From SZUA-36 sp963753105 (GTDB lineage: Bacteria > Pseudomonadota > Gammaproteobacteria > Xanthomonadales > SZUA-36), in contig CAVWBD010000001.1 of the NCBI GenBank assembly GCA_963753105.1, positions 248,001 through 312,000 on the forward strand: 64,000 nucleotides of DNA, in the 5' to 3' direction. Numbering within the stretch: position 1 is the stretch's first letter; the number at the start of each line of letters is the position of its first letter. Both the position numbers and the translations under genes were made by a program. This document shows positions 36,943 to 47,539 of this stretch, piece after piece. A model generated the notes under the pieces. The model worked only from the letters and a program-made list of their open reading frames with translations, was not told where the DNA came from and did not search any database.

Positions 36943-38469
36943 GTTGCGACTTCCTGGGATGCCAGCAACTTTTTATCAATTTTTCCGATAGCGGTCAGTG
37001 GCAGGGCATCAAGCACAACAATTTTACGCGGGAGCTTGTAACGGGCGAGACGTTCGTTCAAGAAACCGCGCAGGTCCTGCTCGTCATACCCCCCGGAAAC
37101 CACGACGTAGGCCTGGCCGACCTCACCCCAGGTCTCATGCGGCACACCAACGACCGCCGCTTCCAGTATATCGGGATGGGCCAGCAACACGGATTCGATT
37201 TCGGCCGGGTAAACATTTTCCCCACCGGAGATAAACATTTCCTTGGAACGGCCGAGTATCGAGAAACAGCCATCCGCGTCACGCACCGCGATATCACCGG
37301 TACACAACCAACCGTCCCGGATCGTTTCCGCAGTGGCTTCGGGGTTTCGCCAGTAGCCGGCCATGACATGCGGGCCGCGGATCAGCAGTTCACCTTCCTG
37401 CCCAACGGCACATTCAGTACCGTCATCGAGGATGGTTTTCATATCGATATGAAAGATCGGGTAACCAACCGAGCCGGTTTTCTCCCTGACCAGTTCCGGC
37501 GGCAGCCAGAAATTGTTGCCGGAGGCCTCGGTCAGACCATAACCCATTTTGAAGTCAATACCCCGCGCCCAGAATTTCTCCATGATCGGCAGCGGACAAG
37601 GTGCACCACCGGAGATCACGAGTTCCAGTTTTGAAAAATCAGCCTCTTCCCACCTGGGGTGCTCCTGCAACATCTGGAACATGGTGGGTACAGCAACGTA
37701 ATGGGTAATACCGGAGCGCTCCACCAAATCAAAGGTTTCATCCACATCAAAACCGGAACACAGGATGGTCGTGCCGCCGGCGTGTACCATCGGCGCCATG
37801 AAAATCATCGGCCCGCCAATATGGAAAAACGGCAGTTGCAGGGCTGCCTTGTGCTGGCCGTTGATGCCCCAGGAAGTGATCGTATTGACACTGTTCCAGG
37901 TCATGTTGCCGTGGGTGACCACCGCGCCCTTGGGCAGTCCCGTGGTGCCACCGGTGTAATAAATACCCCAGGGATCATCCATGTCGAGCTCGGGGATGTC
38001 ATCCAGCACCGGGCTCATGGTGTCACGGTCGTGCAAAATCGCGTTCCCCTTCTGCCGGGTTGCTCATCGCGATGACGTGTTCCACCGTGGTGAAGGTCGG
38101 CTTGAGTTCCTCGACCTGCGCCCGCCAGTCCTCGCTGTAAACCAGCACCCGTGGCTCGCCACTTTCCACGATACCGATAAGTTCGTGCACGGTCAGACGC
38201 CAATTCAGGTTTTGCAGGATCGCACCGATCTTTGGCGCGGCCCAGAACAGGTCCAGGTACTCGGGCTGGTTCGATGCGTAAACGGCGACCCGGTCGCCCT
38301 TTGTCACACCCAGGCGGCGCAGGTAATTTGCGGTCTGGTTAACACGTTTGTTCCACTCAGCATACGTGGTCTGCGAACCGGTCGCATAATCGATCAGGGC
38401 GATGCGGTCCGGTGTCAGTTTGGCCCGTTTTTCAAGCCAGTCGGTGACATAGTGTGAAGACTGTTTCAT
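36939..38469 (-). CDS. AMP-forming acyl-CoA synthetase (frameshifted)
   Basis: About 509 aa when rejoined. ANL superfamily: N-terminal KRAKLTPDRIALIDYATGSQT, the ATP-binding motif YYTGGTTGLPKGAVVTHGN, KMGYGLTEASGN, GWLCTGDIAVRD and the C-terminal lysine region PLTAIGKIDKK. Activates a carboxylic acid to its CoA thioester. One extra base near 38035 separates the N-terminal 140 residues from the rest. The ATG at 38469 overlaps the upstream FabH-like stop (ATGA) and has a GGGGAG ribosome site. A medium-chain or cyclic acid substrate is plausible but unproven. Confidence 0.88.
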
Positions 38470-39505
38470 TGTGGTGCTCCCCATTGCACGATGGCCCCGG
38501 CCCAGACATAACCGATGCCGGCCGCGATGATCGCCATCGTATCGCCCGGCTTCAGACGGCCCTGCTCAATACCTTTTTCGATATTGATGATGGCGTCCTG
38601 TTCACCGATATGACCAATGTCGGACATGTAGACACTTTGCTCTTCGCCAAGCCCCAGGTGATCGAGCATTTCGCGATGGCCAGAGGGTTTGACCAGGGAC
38701 ATGTTGAAGAAATCGATATCGGCACGTGTATAAGCTGTGCCGTCCATTTTTGTCACCTGACTTTTCTAAGCGCCATATCCACACATTTGAGCCAGTTTTT
38801 AATCGAAACCTCGCCAAGCCTTGTTTTCATCGCCTCGGGCTCGACCAGCCTGAACTTGAATCCACCGGCAGCCGCAGTTTCGTCGGTTGGGGGCTGCACC
38901 GTACCGCTGGCCGGCACGATCACGTGACGGCTCATCAACCCGTCCACGATCAGGTGGTCACCAAGCACCCTGTTCTCGGGCCAGTCGCGCTTGACGATCA
39001 TGGCGCCGGCACCGGCCCCGATATTGAACAGGAAAGACGTATTCATATCGGTCAGGTCGATGAAATGCGAAATCGCATAACCACCGCCAATCAGCACGGT
39101 GTTGACCGACGGGTCATCAGCCATCAGGCTGCGGGCCAGTTTCAGCGCGGCAATGGTGGTGGCGCAGCGCGTGTGGATGTCGAGCCCCCAGGCCCGTTTC
39201 GCCCCGATCCGGTAACCGAGATCGATGGCGGTGGTCCACAGCAGGTGTTCCCGCCATTCCTCGGTGGTGCACAGCACGACGTCGATGTCCATCGGGTCGA
39301 TGCCTGCCTTGTCGATCGCCTTTTGTGCCGCTTTGACCGCCATGTCGTTGGGATGGACATCGGGATCGGCGACAAACTTGCGCTCGATGCCAAGCTTTTC
39401 ACGCACGACCCACTCGGGCATGCCGCTCTGCTCGGCAATTTCTGCTGCGGTGACATAAGTTTCCGGAAACCAGGTGCCGGTGGAAACGATACCCATGTGC
39501 GTCAT
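38466..39505 (-). CDS. FabH-like 3-oxoacyl-ACP synthase III family protein (frameshifted)
   Basis: About 346 aa rejoined. N-terminal GIVSTGTWFPETYVTAAEIAE, a CATTIAALKLARSL segment carrying the likely nucleophilic cysteine, and the C-terminal GHIGEQDAIINIEKGIEQG and AAGIGYVWAGAIVQW of the thiolase-fold KASIII group. The frame slips by one base near 38755, between DMALRK and TRADIDFF; a GTG and a TGA overlap there by chance. KASIII relatives in such clusters condense or transfer acyl groups on CoA substrates rather than starting fatty acid synthesis (inference). Coupled to TetR upstream and the ligase downstream. Confidence 0.85.
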
Positions 39506-40120
39506 TTACTTATCTCCGGTCCGATGCCCCTGGCCATCATGTCGACGACGATTTCAGCGATTTCCGCTGCTGGCTGGCGCTCATCCCATTCGGCATATCG
39601 CATACCCAGAAAGACTATGATTCCCATGATTGCCCAGGACCAGGTCTCAAAATCCCCTGCGCGAATCTCACCTTTTTGCGCTGCCTTTTCAAGATTTCCC
39701 TCGTAGGCCCGGGCAAAGCCCTCGTAGTGATTACGATATTCTTCGGGTGCGATGAACTCAGCCTCGGTGATGATGCGGTAGATGCTCTTGTGCTGGCGGG
39801 CGAACTCAATAAAGGCCTCGATGCCCATTGCGTTCGGCTGCCAGGCGATCTGGTGCGCCGGCGACCCGCTCTGCGATCCGTCTCCCGCGTGCAGGCGACT
39901 CATGTAACGAACCAGTGCGCTGGAAAATTTCTTCCTTGCTTTCGAAATACGTGTAGAAGGTGCCCAGCGCCACACCCGCCCGGTAGGTGATGCCGCTGAT
40001 GCCGGCCTCGTGAAAGCCTTTTTCGCCAAATTCAATTTCGGCAGCGTCCAGCAACTTGTTCCGGGTTCTCCTGCCGCGTGCCGTTTTCGGCGCCTTGTGT
40101 GAACTTGAAACTTGATTCAT
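39502..40120 (-). CDS. TetR-family transcriptional regulator (frameshifted)
   Basis: About 205 aa rejoined. N-terminal helix-turn-helix: RGRRTRNKLLDAAEIEFGEKGF then ITYRAGVALGTFYTYFESKEEIF. The ligand-binding half resumes in the other frame at SALVRYMSRLH; the extra base lies near 39925. First gene of the minus-strand operon and divergent from the TonB receptor, so it probably controls both through the 123-base gap 40121-40243. The ligand is likely a substrate or CoA ester of the pathway (inference). Confidence 0.88.
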
Positions 40121-40243
40121 GTTTCATAATGTTGCAAACTTTGAGGCAATTGGCAAGTCTTAAATGGCAATTCCGGTGAAAATGAAACGACCAAATAACG
40201 TCATTGCGAACCACACCCAGGTCCACCAGAGATGGAGTAGAAG

Positions 40244-42502
40244 ATGAATAAATCTGCACAGAACCAACGAGGCAAACAGATTGCATGGCGAGGGCTTTCC
40301 ACGGCCATTGCATCCGGACTGCTTGCAATAACCCTGGCACCAACAACACTGGCCCAGTCCGAGCAGGATGAGGCACAGGAGGCTGGACTGCTCGAAGAAG
40401 TCATCGTCACGGCGCAACGACGTGAGCAGGTCATGCAGGAAGTGCCCATGTCCATCAGCGCCTTTGGCGGAGAACAGCTGGCCGCAAATGCAGGCCGACA
40501 ACCTGGATTCGATCCAGGGCGCCGTTCCCAACCTGAACCTGGTCCAGGGCCGCGGCTCGAATTCCAGCGTCAACGCATTTATTCGTGGCGTGGGTCAACC
40601 CGATGCCCTGCAGATCTTTCGACCCGGCGGTCGGTATTTACCTGGATGATGTTTACATGTCACGTATCCAGGGGGGACTGTTCAAGCTGTACGACATTGA
40701 ACGGATCGAAGTACTGCGTGGCCCGCAGGGAACGCTGTACGGCAAGAACACCCCGGGTGGCGCGATCCGCCTGATCACCCGCACACCGGGTGATGAATAC
40801 GAAGCCCAGGCCGGCGCGCTGATGGGTTCCTACGGTCGCTGGCAGTTGAAGGGCTACGTTTCGAGCCCGTTGACAGAAGATTTGCCCTTGGCTTCAGCGT
40901 GTTACACGACGAACGCGACGGCTTCGTCACGGATCCGGCCGACGGCAAGGAATACAACGACGAAGACACCACGGTTGTCCGTATGAAGGGTAACTGGGAT
41001 GCTTCCGACAATGTCAACGTGGTTTTTTCATGGACTACACCAAGGAAGACGTTCTGTTGACCCTGGGCCGTTCGGAAGCCGCGCTGTATCAGTATCGACT
41101 TACCTCCTGGGTGGTTGTTCCGCGCACCGCAGCCCCGACCGAGAGTGGAATTTCAAGACCACGACATCGATGACGGACCGGCCATGGCAGAAAACCGACC
41201 ATTGGGGTGGAAACGTCACCGTCAACTGGGACATCAATGATCGCACCAGCTTCAAATCGATCACGGCCTACCGCGAACTTCAAACTGATTCCTATCATCG
41301 ATATCGATGCCACTGAACTGGAACTCGGCGACGTGTTGGTCGGCCGTGGATCAGAACCAGTTCAGCCAGGAATTCCAGTTGCTGGGCGACAATGGCGGTG
41401 ATATCAACTGGGTAGCCGGGCGTACTACCTGAATGAACAGGTACCTTCCCACCAGGAAGCTTTCGCCGATGATTTCCTGCTGTTTGGTGGTATCCCGATC
41501 TCATTCCTGCGGACCATAGACGATGACCTGGAAACCACGAGCTACGCGGTCTTTGGCCAGATCGACTGGGCATTTGCCGACAACTGGAACCTGGGCGTCG
41601 GACTGCGCTGGACCAAGGAAGAGAAAGACTACTTCCGCACCACCAGCACCTTCAGCGACATTCTGGGTAATGCCGACCCGGCCTACGCTTTCACCGATTC
41701 AGACAGCTGGAGTGACTGGACACCGACCATCACGCTCGATTATGCGATGAACGACAACGTGCGCTTCTACGGCCGCCTGGCCAACGGCTTCAAGAGCGGC
41801 GGATTCAATGGTCGCGCCAACAGCGCCAGCCGATGCCAGCACCTTCGATCCGGAAACAGTCTGGACCGCGGAGATTGGCGCCAAGACCACGATGGCCGAC
41901 GGCAGATTGAGGGCCAACTACACCCTGTTTATCAGCCAGTATGATGATTTCCAGGCACGGGTATCGGTCGCTGACCCGGACGACATTGCAGTTTCAGCTT
42001 TCCGGTGCTGAACGCGGCGGAACTGGACATCAAGGGTGCCGAGGTCGAATTGACCTGGTTGCCGATCGATCCGTTGATGCTGTCAACACAGATCGGTTAC
42101 CTCAAGTCCGAGTACGGTGCGGGTGGCTTTTTGGTGCTGACTTCATGGAAGACGAACCAGCCTTCTCACCGAAGTGGACAGCCCGTTTCGCCGGCACCTG
42201 GACCCACGATAATGACAGCGGCTCGCAAATGATGTTCACACTGGCCGCCAACTACCGTGACTGCGATGTGGCTGAGCGTGGAAAACACCCCTGCCCTGAC
42301 CGAGGATGACTATTGGGTGGTAGATGCCATTGCGACCTGGGTCAGCGAGGGTGGCCACTGGAGCGTCAGCGGCGGTGTCAAGAACCTGACAGACGAGGTA
42401 TACCGCGTCGAAGGGCAGGAATTCCGCAGCGTCGGCGGCATCCAAACCGCGTACTACGGACATCCACTCACCTGGATGATCGGCGTGGAGTACAGGTATT
42501 GA
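40244..42502 (+). CDS. TonB-dependent outer-membrane receptor (about ten frameshifts)
   Basis: About 753 codons. Signal peptide (ends TLAQSEQD), then a plug domain (EEVIVTAQRREQVMQEVPMSISAF; RGVGQPDALQIF; GIYLDDVYMSR; IERIEVLRGPQGTLYGKNTPGGAI). The barrel ends with SVSGGVKNLTDEVYRVEG and a terminal Tyr (MIGVEYRY). The frame changes near 40485, 40620, 40880, 41025, 41090, 41290, 41410, 41825, 42000, 42130 and 42260, each time with plausible family sequence resuming, and the total length stays a multiple of three. It imports a large or scarce substrate using TonB. A terminator follows. An error-rich read region is the simplest explanation. Confidence 0.8.
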
Positions 42503-42555
42503 TTCTGTGACAAGCACTTTGTGAAAAGTTTACTGAACCATCTCAAATCTGAATT

Positions 42556-42586
42556 ACCGCGGGTTCCGGCCCGCGGTTTTTCTTTT
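42556..42586 (+). terminator. Rho-independent terminator after the TonB receptor
   Basis: Arms ACCGCGGG (42556-42563) and CCCGCGGT (42570-42577) are perfect complements around a 6-base loop and run directly into a T-rich tail (TTTTTCTTTT). It lies 54 bases after the receptor stop and 15 bases before the next gene. Confidence 0.88.
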
Positions 42587-42600
42587 ATGAAGACAGGCAA

Positions 42601-43069
42601 ATGATGAAAACAGGTAAAATCGAATCAATGCTCGTGATCGCCAGCGGCGTATTGTGGCTGGTGATGGTCGGCCTGGCCGCAATCAGGTCATTGGCTGGCC
42701 GCACTTTATACCTTGCTGCCTATGCTGTTGATTTACGGTGTGCTGGGCTCATCGCACAAGGGACGTTTTGACCTGCGCCTGGTGGCCTTCCCTTCCCTGG
42801 TGTGGATCATGATGTGGGCAGTGGCGTTCTGGCTCGGTGACCATTATGCCGTGGCGTTTGCCGGCCAACACCCCGACTTCACGATCCTGGGTTTCCACCC
42901 CTCCTTCGCCGCGATCGTCGTCCTGTTCTGGGTCGTGCCGACGCTGTTGATGGGTTTTGGATTCGTTGCGGTCAAGGACCGCTGGCTGTCGCAGGAGCGG
43001 TGGGATGAATTTGTTCGCCACGTGCACGAGCCAATGGATGAGATGAAGACGAAGGAGGATCCGGCATGA
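42601..43069 (+). CDS. Small membrane protein preceding an SSS symporter (frameshifted)
   Basis: About 155 aa rejoined. Hydrophobic segments at about 10-28, 35-50, 60-82 and 98-122 (LVIASGVLWLVMVGLAA; LLPMLLIYGVLGSSHKG; FPSLVWIMMWAVAFWLGD; FAAIVVLFWVVPTLLMGFG). One base shift near 42687. The C-terminus is charged (HEPMDEMKTKEDPA). I do not recognise a named family. The stop overlaps the symporter ATG (ATGA), which suggests an accessory subunit of that transporter, as seen for small proteins paired with other SSS symporters (inference). Confidence 0.65.
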
Positions 43070-44583
43070 GTGAGTCAGCCAAATACCTGATCCTGGCCTC
43101 GTCTTTCCTGGTGCTGGCCATTTCCTTTGCCATCGGTCTCTGGGCCAAGAAGAAAAGTCACTTCACCGGAGGCGTTTTTCGGCGGCGCCAAGATTTTCGG
43201 CCCGCTCACCATCGGCCTCGCCACCATGGCGGCTGTCGGCAGCGCCTTTGCCGTGGTCGGTGTGCCCGGGCTGGTTTACAGCACCGGCAACACGATCCTG
43301 TTGTTCATGTTCGCCGCACCCGCATTCGTGTTCGGTTACCTGGTCATTGGCAAGAAACTGCGGGGCATGGCCGAGATCGGTACCGTCGCCAGTCTCGGCG
43401 ACCTGGCGGATCTCAGGTTCAACTACCACCGCGGGATCAAGCTGATGCTGTCGATCATGCTGTTCATCGGTTGTGCGATGTACCTGTCGGCCCAGGTCGA
43501 GGCCTGCGCCAAGCTGTTCGAGAACCTGTTTGACTGGAACCGCTTCGTAATCAGCGCGGTGATCTTCACCATCCTGATCGCCTACACGGTGATCAGCGGT
43601 GAGATCGGCGGCATCCTCACCCAGGCCTTCCAGGGTTTTGTGATCGTGCTGGCCGGCCTTATTTTCATCATTGCGTTCTTTGTCGTAACCGGCGGTTTCG
43701 GCCCGGTGCTCGAGGCCATTTCAGGCGCCGCAAGGTGCGGCCGCGGGGCTCAATCCGGATGCCATGTCCGCCTGGGGCGCCCTGCCCGGCTCTTTCTCAT
43801 TCGCCTGGGTGCTGCTGCCCACGCTCGGCATCATGTGCCAGCCACAGGTGCTGACCCGCATACTGATGCTCAAGGATCCGCGCGACATGCCAAAGCTGTC
43901 CCTGTACGCGGTACTCACCAATATGGTGGCCGGCATGATGGTCATGGCGGTCGGCTACTGCGCCATCTACCTGGTGGCCAACGGCACGCGTCACGATCGA
44001 CCACCCCGACAAGGCAGTCTTCAAGGTCGCAGACTACCTGGGCATCGTCGCACAACTGTTCGTCTATCCGGCAGTGCTGGCCGCCGCCCTGTCCACCTCC
44101 AGCCTGTTCCTGTCGCTGGCCGGCAATATCATGTCCCGCGACCTGCCAAGCTCGCTGGGGCTGAAAATCAAGCCGGCGAGACAGGTGACTACCTCCCGCA
44201 TCGCGATGGCGGTTATGGGGGTGTTCGCCATTGGATTTGCAACCGTCAGTGGCGACATGGTGGCCATTCTCGGCACCTATGGTTTTGGCACGCTGACCGC
44301 AGCCACCTTCCCGATTTTCATCATCGGTTTGTTGTGGAAAGGCGCGAGCAGCCAGGGTGTCATGCTGGGTATGCTCACTGCGCTGGTGACCACCGTTGGT
44401 GGCGTAAGCATCGAACTGCTCAAACGGTTTGGCCTGTCGGACTTTGCCTGGCCGGGTGGCGTTCCCTGGTACGTATTCGTGATGACGGCGGCGGTGGTGG
44501 TCACGATCCTCGCTTCCCTGGTGAGCAAGGGTGCCACGGGTGATGATCTCGACAAGCGGGTTGAGATGGCGATGGATTTGTAG
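43066..44583 (+). CDS. Sodium:solute symporter, SSS family (frameshifted)
   Basis: About 506 codons, an inner-membrane transporter with 12 or more helices. Recognisable stretches are FGPLTIGLATMAAVGSAFAV, YLVIGKKLRGMAEIGTVASLGD, ISGEIGGILTQAFQGFVIV, CQPQVLTRILMLKDPRDMPK and ALSTSSLFLSLAGNIMSRD. The frame changes near 43175, 43730 and 43990; total length stays a multiple of three. It would bring a small organic solute across the inner membrane with Na+. Next to a TonB receptor and acyl-CoA genes, it may supply the same pathway. Confidence 0.85.
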
Positions 44584-44593
44584 GTGTTGACGC

Positions 44594-45721
44594 TTGATCC
44601 GTACAAAAAAGCAGCGTCAGGTCATCCGGGATTTCAAGTTCCTTTCCGGCGAGTCCCTGGACATAGAAATCAGCTATGAGACCTACGGCACACTGAACGA
44701 CTCCGGCGATAATGCCATCCTGGTTTGCCATTATTGGACAGGTACATCACACGCTGCAGGCAGGTACACAGCCAATGATCCCCTGCCCGGTTGGTGGGAT
44801 ACACTGATCGGCCCCGGAAAAGCCATTGACACCAATCTGTACTTCGTCATTTGCTCGGACACGCTTTCGAACGTACAGGCAAATGACCCCATGGTGTTCA
44901 GTACGGGACCAGCCAGTACTGACCCAACAACCGGCAAACCATACGGCAGCTGTTTCCCGATCCTTACTTTCCGCGATATCGTCAAAGCCCAGCACTCTTT
45001 GTTGGACCAACTTGGAATCGAACATCTAATAGCGGTGGGTGGGCCATCCGGTGGCGGCATGCAAGCACTGGAATGGGCCGTGAGCTATCCGGATTTCATG
45101 GACAAGGTTTTTGCGGTGAACAGCTTCGGGCGCTCCAGCGCCTTTTTCACCATGGCTGTTTATCGCATGTGCCGGGCACTGATCACGGCGGACCCGCACT
45201 GGCAGAACGGTGACTATTACGACGGACCGGGACCACAAAAAGGTCTTCAACAGGCTTTGAGCTACATCACGCTGCTGGCCCAGTCACCAACGCGGATCAA
45301 CAGGTGGCCAGGGACAGCGACGCCGGCTGGCAGCTTATCGACCAGATTTCCCAACTCGAAGAACCTGACAGACTTGCCCCCTTTGAAAACGACTTCAATT
45401 CATTCATAGAAGAACGTGCCAGCCTGGCTGATGCCAACGCTTTTCTCACTATAGGCAAAGCCGCCACGTTGCACGATGTCGGCCTCGGACGAGGTGGCTT
45501 CGAAAAGGCTCTTGCAACAGTCCAGGCAGAGGTATTGATGGTCCCCAATGAGCAAGATCTTTATTTTCCCGCGATAGACAGCCGGGATGTTGTCGATGCA
45601 GTCAACGCAGGGCATGGCAATGCCGAACTTCATGTCTGTCGACAGTCGCTGGGGCCATTTTTCCTGCCTGTTCGATACCGATACGTTTGCAGAACGTTTG
45701 CGCCGGTTTCTTTGTCAGTAA
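44594..45721 (+). CDS. MetX-like alpha/beta hydrolase (frameshifted)
   Basis: About 375 aa. The homoserine O-acetyltransferase fold is clear: ISYETYGTLNDSGDNAILV, FRDIVKAQHSLLDQLGI, the nucleophile in GGPSGGGMQALEWA (Ser about 150) and the C-terminal SRWGHFSCLFDTDTF with the catalytic His. Shifts lie near 45300 and 45635. The pocket region (CHYWTGTSHAAGRY) differs from true MetX, so a hydrolase or other acyltransferase is as likely as methionine synthesis. The only in-frame start near the symporter is TTG at 44594; the true start is uncertain. Confidence 0.75.
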
Positions 45722-45730
45722 AAACAGACT

Positions 45731-45825
45731 GCGCCCGACAGGATTACCCGTCTCATCCATGAGACTCGCCCCTTTGGGGCCCGCCTGCGGCGGTTCAAAA
45801 TCGTTCCAGACGATTTTGTCGAACC
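45731..45825 (-). repeat. Multi-hairpin element A bounded by tRNA-Arg T-arm/acceptor sequence
   Basis: On the minus strand it starts GGTTCGACAA and ends AATCCTGTCGGGCGC. Those are the two sides of a tRNA-Arg T-arm and acceptor split in the T-loop. Between them are three stem-loops: AAAATCGT/ACGATTTT with loop TCCAG, GC-rich palindromes, and GTCTCA/TGAGAC with loop TCCA. No tRNA 5' half precedes it. It begins 9 bases after the MetX-like stop. Confidence 0.6.
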
Positions 45826-45856
45826 TCTTAACGGTTCGAACCCTGGTAAGAACATC

Positions 45857-45900
45857 AGATACACAAAAGCCCCACCTTACAATGGGGCTTTTGTGTATCT
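45857..45900. terminator. Strong terminator hairpin between tRNA-like elements
   Basis: Perfect 18-base arms (45857-45874 and 45883-45900) around an 8-base loop, with a CCCC/GGGG core and A/T runs at the base. On the minus strand it directly follows the acceptor-like end of element B, as a terminator follows a tRNA gene. Confidence 0.85.
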
Positions 45901-46007
45901 GGCGCGCCCGACAGGATTACAGGCTACATCCCTGTAGCCTGCCCTTCGGGTTCGCTGCGCCTTGCGCAGTCTCATTCGAAATTCATTCCTGATGAATTTG
46001 TCGAACC
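45901..46007 (-). repeat. Multi-hairpin element B bounded by tRNA-Arg T-arm/acceptor sequence
   Basis: Same design as element A: minus-strand start GGGTTCGACAAA, end AATCCTGTCGGGCGCGCC. It contains hairpins AAATTCAT/ATGAATTT (loop TCCTG), a GC-rich section, and AGGCTACA/TGTAGCCT (loop TCCC, 45921-45940). The internal sequence differs from element A while the architecture and ends agree. Confidence 0.6.
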
Positions 46008-46051
46008 CAGGCGCGTTGCGCCAGAATTCAATTCCCAAACCAGACCACCCA

Positions 46052-46089
46052 AAATTAAAAAGGTCACCTGATGGTGACCTTTTTAATTT
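46052..46089. terminator. Terminator directly after tRNA-Arg
   Basis: Perfect 17-base arms (46052-46068 and 46073-46089) around a TGAT loop, with AAGGTCACC core and A/T-rich ends. On the minus strand it starts at the tRNA CCA end and ends in T-rich sequence. Confidence 0.88.
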
Positions 46090-46165
46090 GGCGCGCCCGG
46101 CGAGATTCGAACTCACGACCCCTGCCTTCGGAGGGCAGTACTCTATCCAGCTGAGCTACGGGCGC
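46089..46165 (-). tRNA. tRNA-Arg (anticodon CCG)
   Basis: 77 bases including an encoded CCA. Acceptor GCGCCCG pairs with CGGGCGC, D-arm GCTC/GAGT-like, anticodon stem CTGCC/GGCAG with loop CTCCGAA (anticodon CCG, reading CGG), T-arm GTGAG/CTCGC with loop TTCGAAT. The sequence is very close to E. coli tRNA-Arg(CCG). A terminator follows immediately. Confidence 0.96.
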
Positions 46166-46347
46166 TGAAACCTGATTGTATTACCTAAATCCTTCTGTGC
46201 CCTCGCGGGGCTTCGCCCCGTGGAGTGCAGTACTCGTCTTTGCGCTCTCGCTCCTGCTCCGCGCTGCAGACCCCGGCCCTCGGCTCCTGCCTCGGGCGCT
46301 CGCAGGGATAAAGCTCCTGTGGTCGCTTCATCCGGGGACCTGCTCGC

Positions 46348-46371
46348 CCAGCTGAGCTACGGGCGCTGAAA
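46348..46371 (-). repeat. Partial duplicate of the tRNA-Arg 5' half
   Basis: 24 bases identical to 46147-46170, covering the acceptor 5' strand and most of the D-arm of the tRNA plus 5 upstream bases. Beyond the D-loop the copy diverges into a GC-rich sequence with a GGGGC-TTC-GCCCC hairpin (near 46206-46218). Together with the 3'-half copies on the other side, this marks past duplication or insertion at the tRNA. Confidence 0.75.
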
Positions 46372-46419
46372 TTTTGGCGAACGATTATAACCCGCAATTA
46401 ATGTGCAAGCCGCTAAAAT

Positions 46420-46656
46420 TTATTGAGCGTCTGCCAGTTTCTTGATGTTCTCATGAATTTTGAACAACACGATCATCAATTCACAATATATTCTGGACAA
46501 TATGCTGCCGCCAATAATTATTCCCAGGCCCATCAAGACAGAACCGTTAAACATGGTTGTAAGTCCTGAAATTACGGACAAAGCCAAAAACAACCAGTAA
46601 ACAAAAGTGATAATTTTTGGGGTCAGCATCGCATCGAACACAAACAGATCTTTCAT
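46420..46656 (-). CDS. DUF4282 small membrane protein
   Basis: 78 aa. FDAMLTPKIITFVYWLFLA and the closing RIYCELMIVLFKIHENIKKL match the DUF4282 pattern: two membrane helices and a short cytosolic end. Function unknown. Good GAGGAG ribosome site. It lies upstream of tRNA-Arg on the same strand. Confidence 0.75.
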   Translation of the reverse strand: MKDLFVFDAMLTPKIITFVYWLFLALSVISGLTTMFNGSVLMGLGIIIGGSILSRIYCELMIVLFKIHENIKKLADAQ

Positions 46657-46989
46657 GACAAAACTCCTCGGTTGTCGACTGGAAAGTTACCTTTGGAGGC
46701 CAGGTATGAGTCAGACAAACTTCATGTGCTGAATAGAAAACACCCCAATCACCCAGACAATTCTCCAAAAGACCTGACTGATATTTTAGTCATTATAGTG
46801 AATTTATCCTGTTAACATCACAAATCGCATTGCACAGTAAACCCGGACTGAAGGCTATACATGGGTTTTTCACCGCAAGGAAACGTGCACTAACTTCCGG
46901 TAACAGTTTGATACGGCTATACTAAACGCCCTTTTAAACCCGGCCACGATGAGCACCGGGACAAAAAATACCCGTACCAGAGGTGTCGT
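46657..46989. other. Intergenic region between divergent DUF4282 and cytochrome genes
   Basis: No coding frame is supported. A TATACT box (46918-46923) with a weak -35 (TTCCGG, 17-base spacer) could serve the cytochrome gene. Otherwise AT-rich and plain. Confidence 0.35.
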
Positions 46990-47479
46990 GTGGAAGAACA
47001 GAGCGATAGTACATTCGTCAAGAACATCAGCATCGTGATCGGAATCCTGGTCATATTCGCAATCTTCATTGCCTTTGTTGCCAGGGACATCGGTTTCCAG
47101 GAAGAAGCAAAGCAACCCCTCCAGCGTTGCGCTCACCGAGGAACGGATCAAGCCGGTGGCCGGGGTGTATACCGGTGAAGCCGGCGCCGCCGCCATTGAG
47201 CAAGCCGCTGCTACCACGAGCGAAGAGCCTGCTGTCGCTTTTGACGGCAGCCTCGATGCTCAAATGATCTACAACTCGGTTTGTGGTGTGTGCCATGCAA
47301 CCGGTGCTGCTGCAGCTCCCATACCTGGCACAGAGGCCATGGCAGAACGTGCTGCCAAGGGCCTGGATGTGTTGATGCAAAGCGCCCTGAACGGTTTGAA
47401 CGCCATGCCAGCACGTGGTGGACGAGTTGATCTTTCCGACGAGCAGGTACAGGTGGTCGTTGAATTTATGACGCAATAG
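46990..47479 (+). CDS. Membrane-anchored cytochrome c5-like protein (frameshifted)
   Basis: About 162 aa rejoined. It starts at GTG after AGAGGTG, with an N-terminal membrane anchor (NISIVIGILVIFAIFIAFV). After one extra base near 47113, the second part has an A/E-rich spacer and a class I cytochrome c domain: the haem motif CGVCH (in YNSVCGVCHATGA) and the likely axial Met in LNAMPARGG. Periplasmic electron carrier tethered to the inner membrane. A terminator follows. Confidence 0.85.
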
Positions 47480-47507
47480 GTTCAGTCTATATAACAAGAA
47501 GACCTGG

Positions 47508-47533
47508 AGCGCCGCTTATCGCGGCGCTTTTTG
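47508..47533 (+). terminator. Terminator after the cytochrome gene
   Basis: Arms AGCGCCGC (47508-47515) and GCGGCGCT (47521-47528), 5-base loop, then a T-run. It lies 28 bases after the stop and between convergent genes, so it may serve both. Confidence 0.88.
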
Positions 47534-47539
47534 TACCGC

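Noticed and set aside
38466..39505. Programmed frameshift in the FabH-like gene at the GTGA overlap
   Set aside because: No slippery heptamer or downstream structure stands out, and neighbouring genes show the same kind of one-base break.
44594..45721. Naming the MetX-like gene metX
   Set aside because: The active-site surroundings differ from true homoserine acetyltransferases, the start is unclear and no methionine genes are nearby.
46185..46397. 70-codon minus-strand frame next to tRNA-Arg
   Set aside because: It overlaps the tRNA 5'-half copy and a hairpin repeat and has a composition typical of repeat-derived spurious frames.
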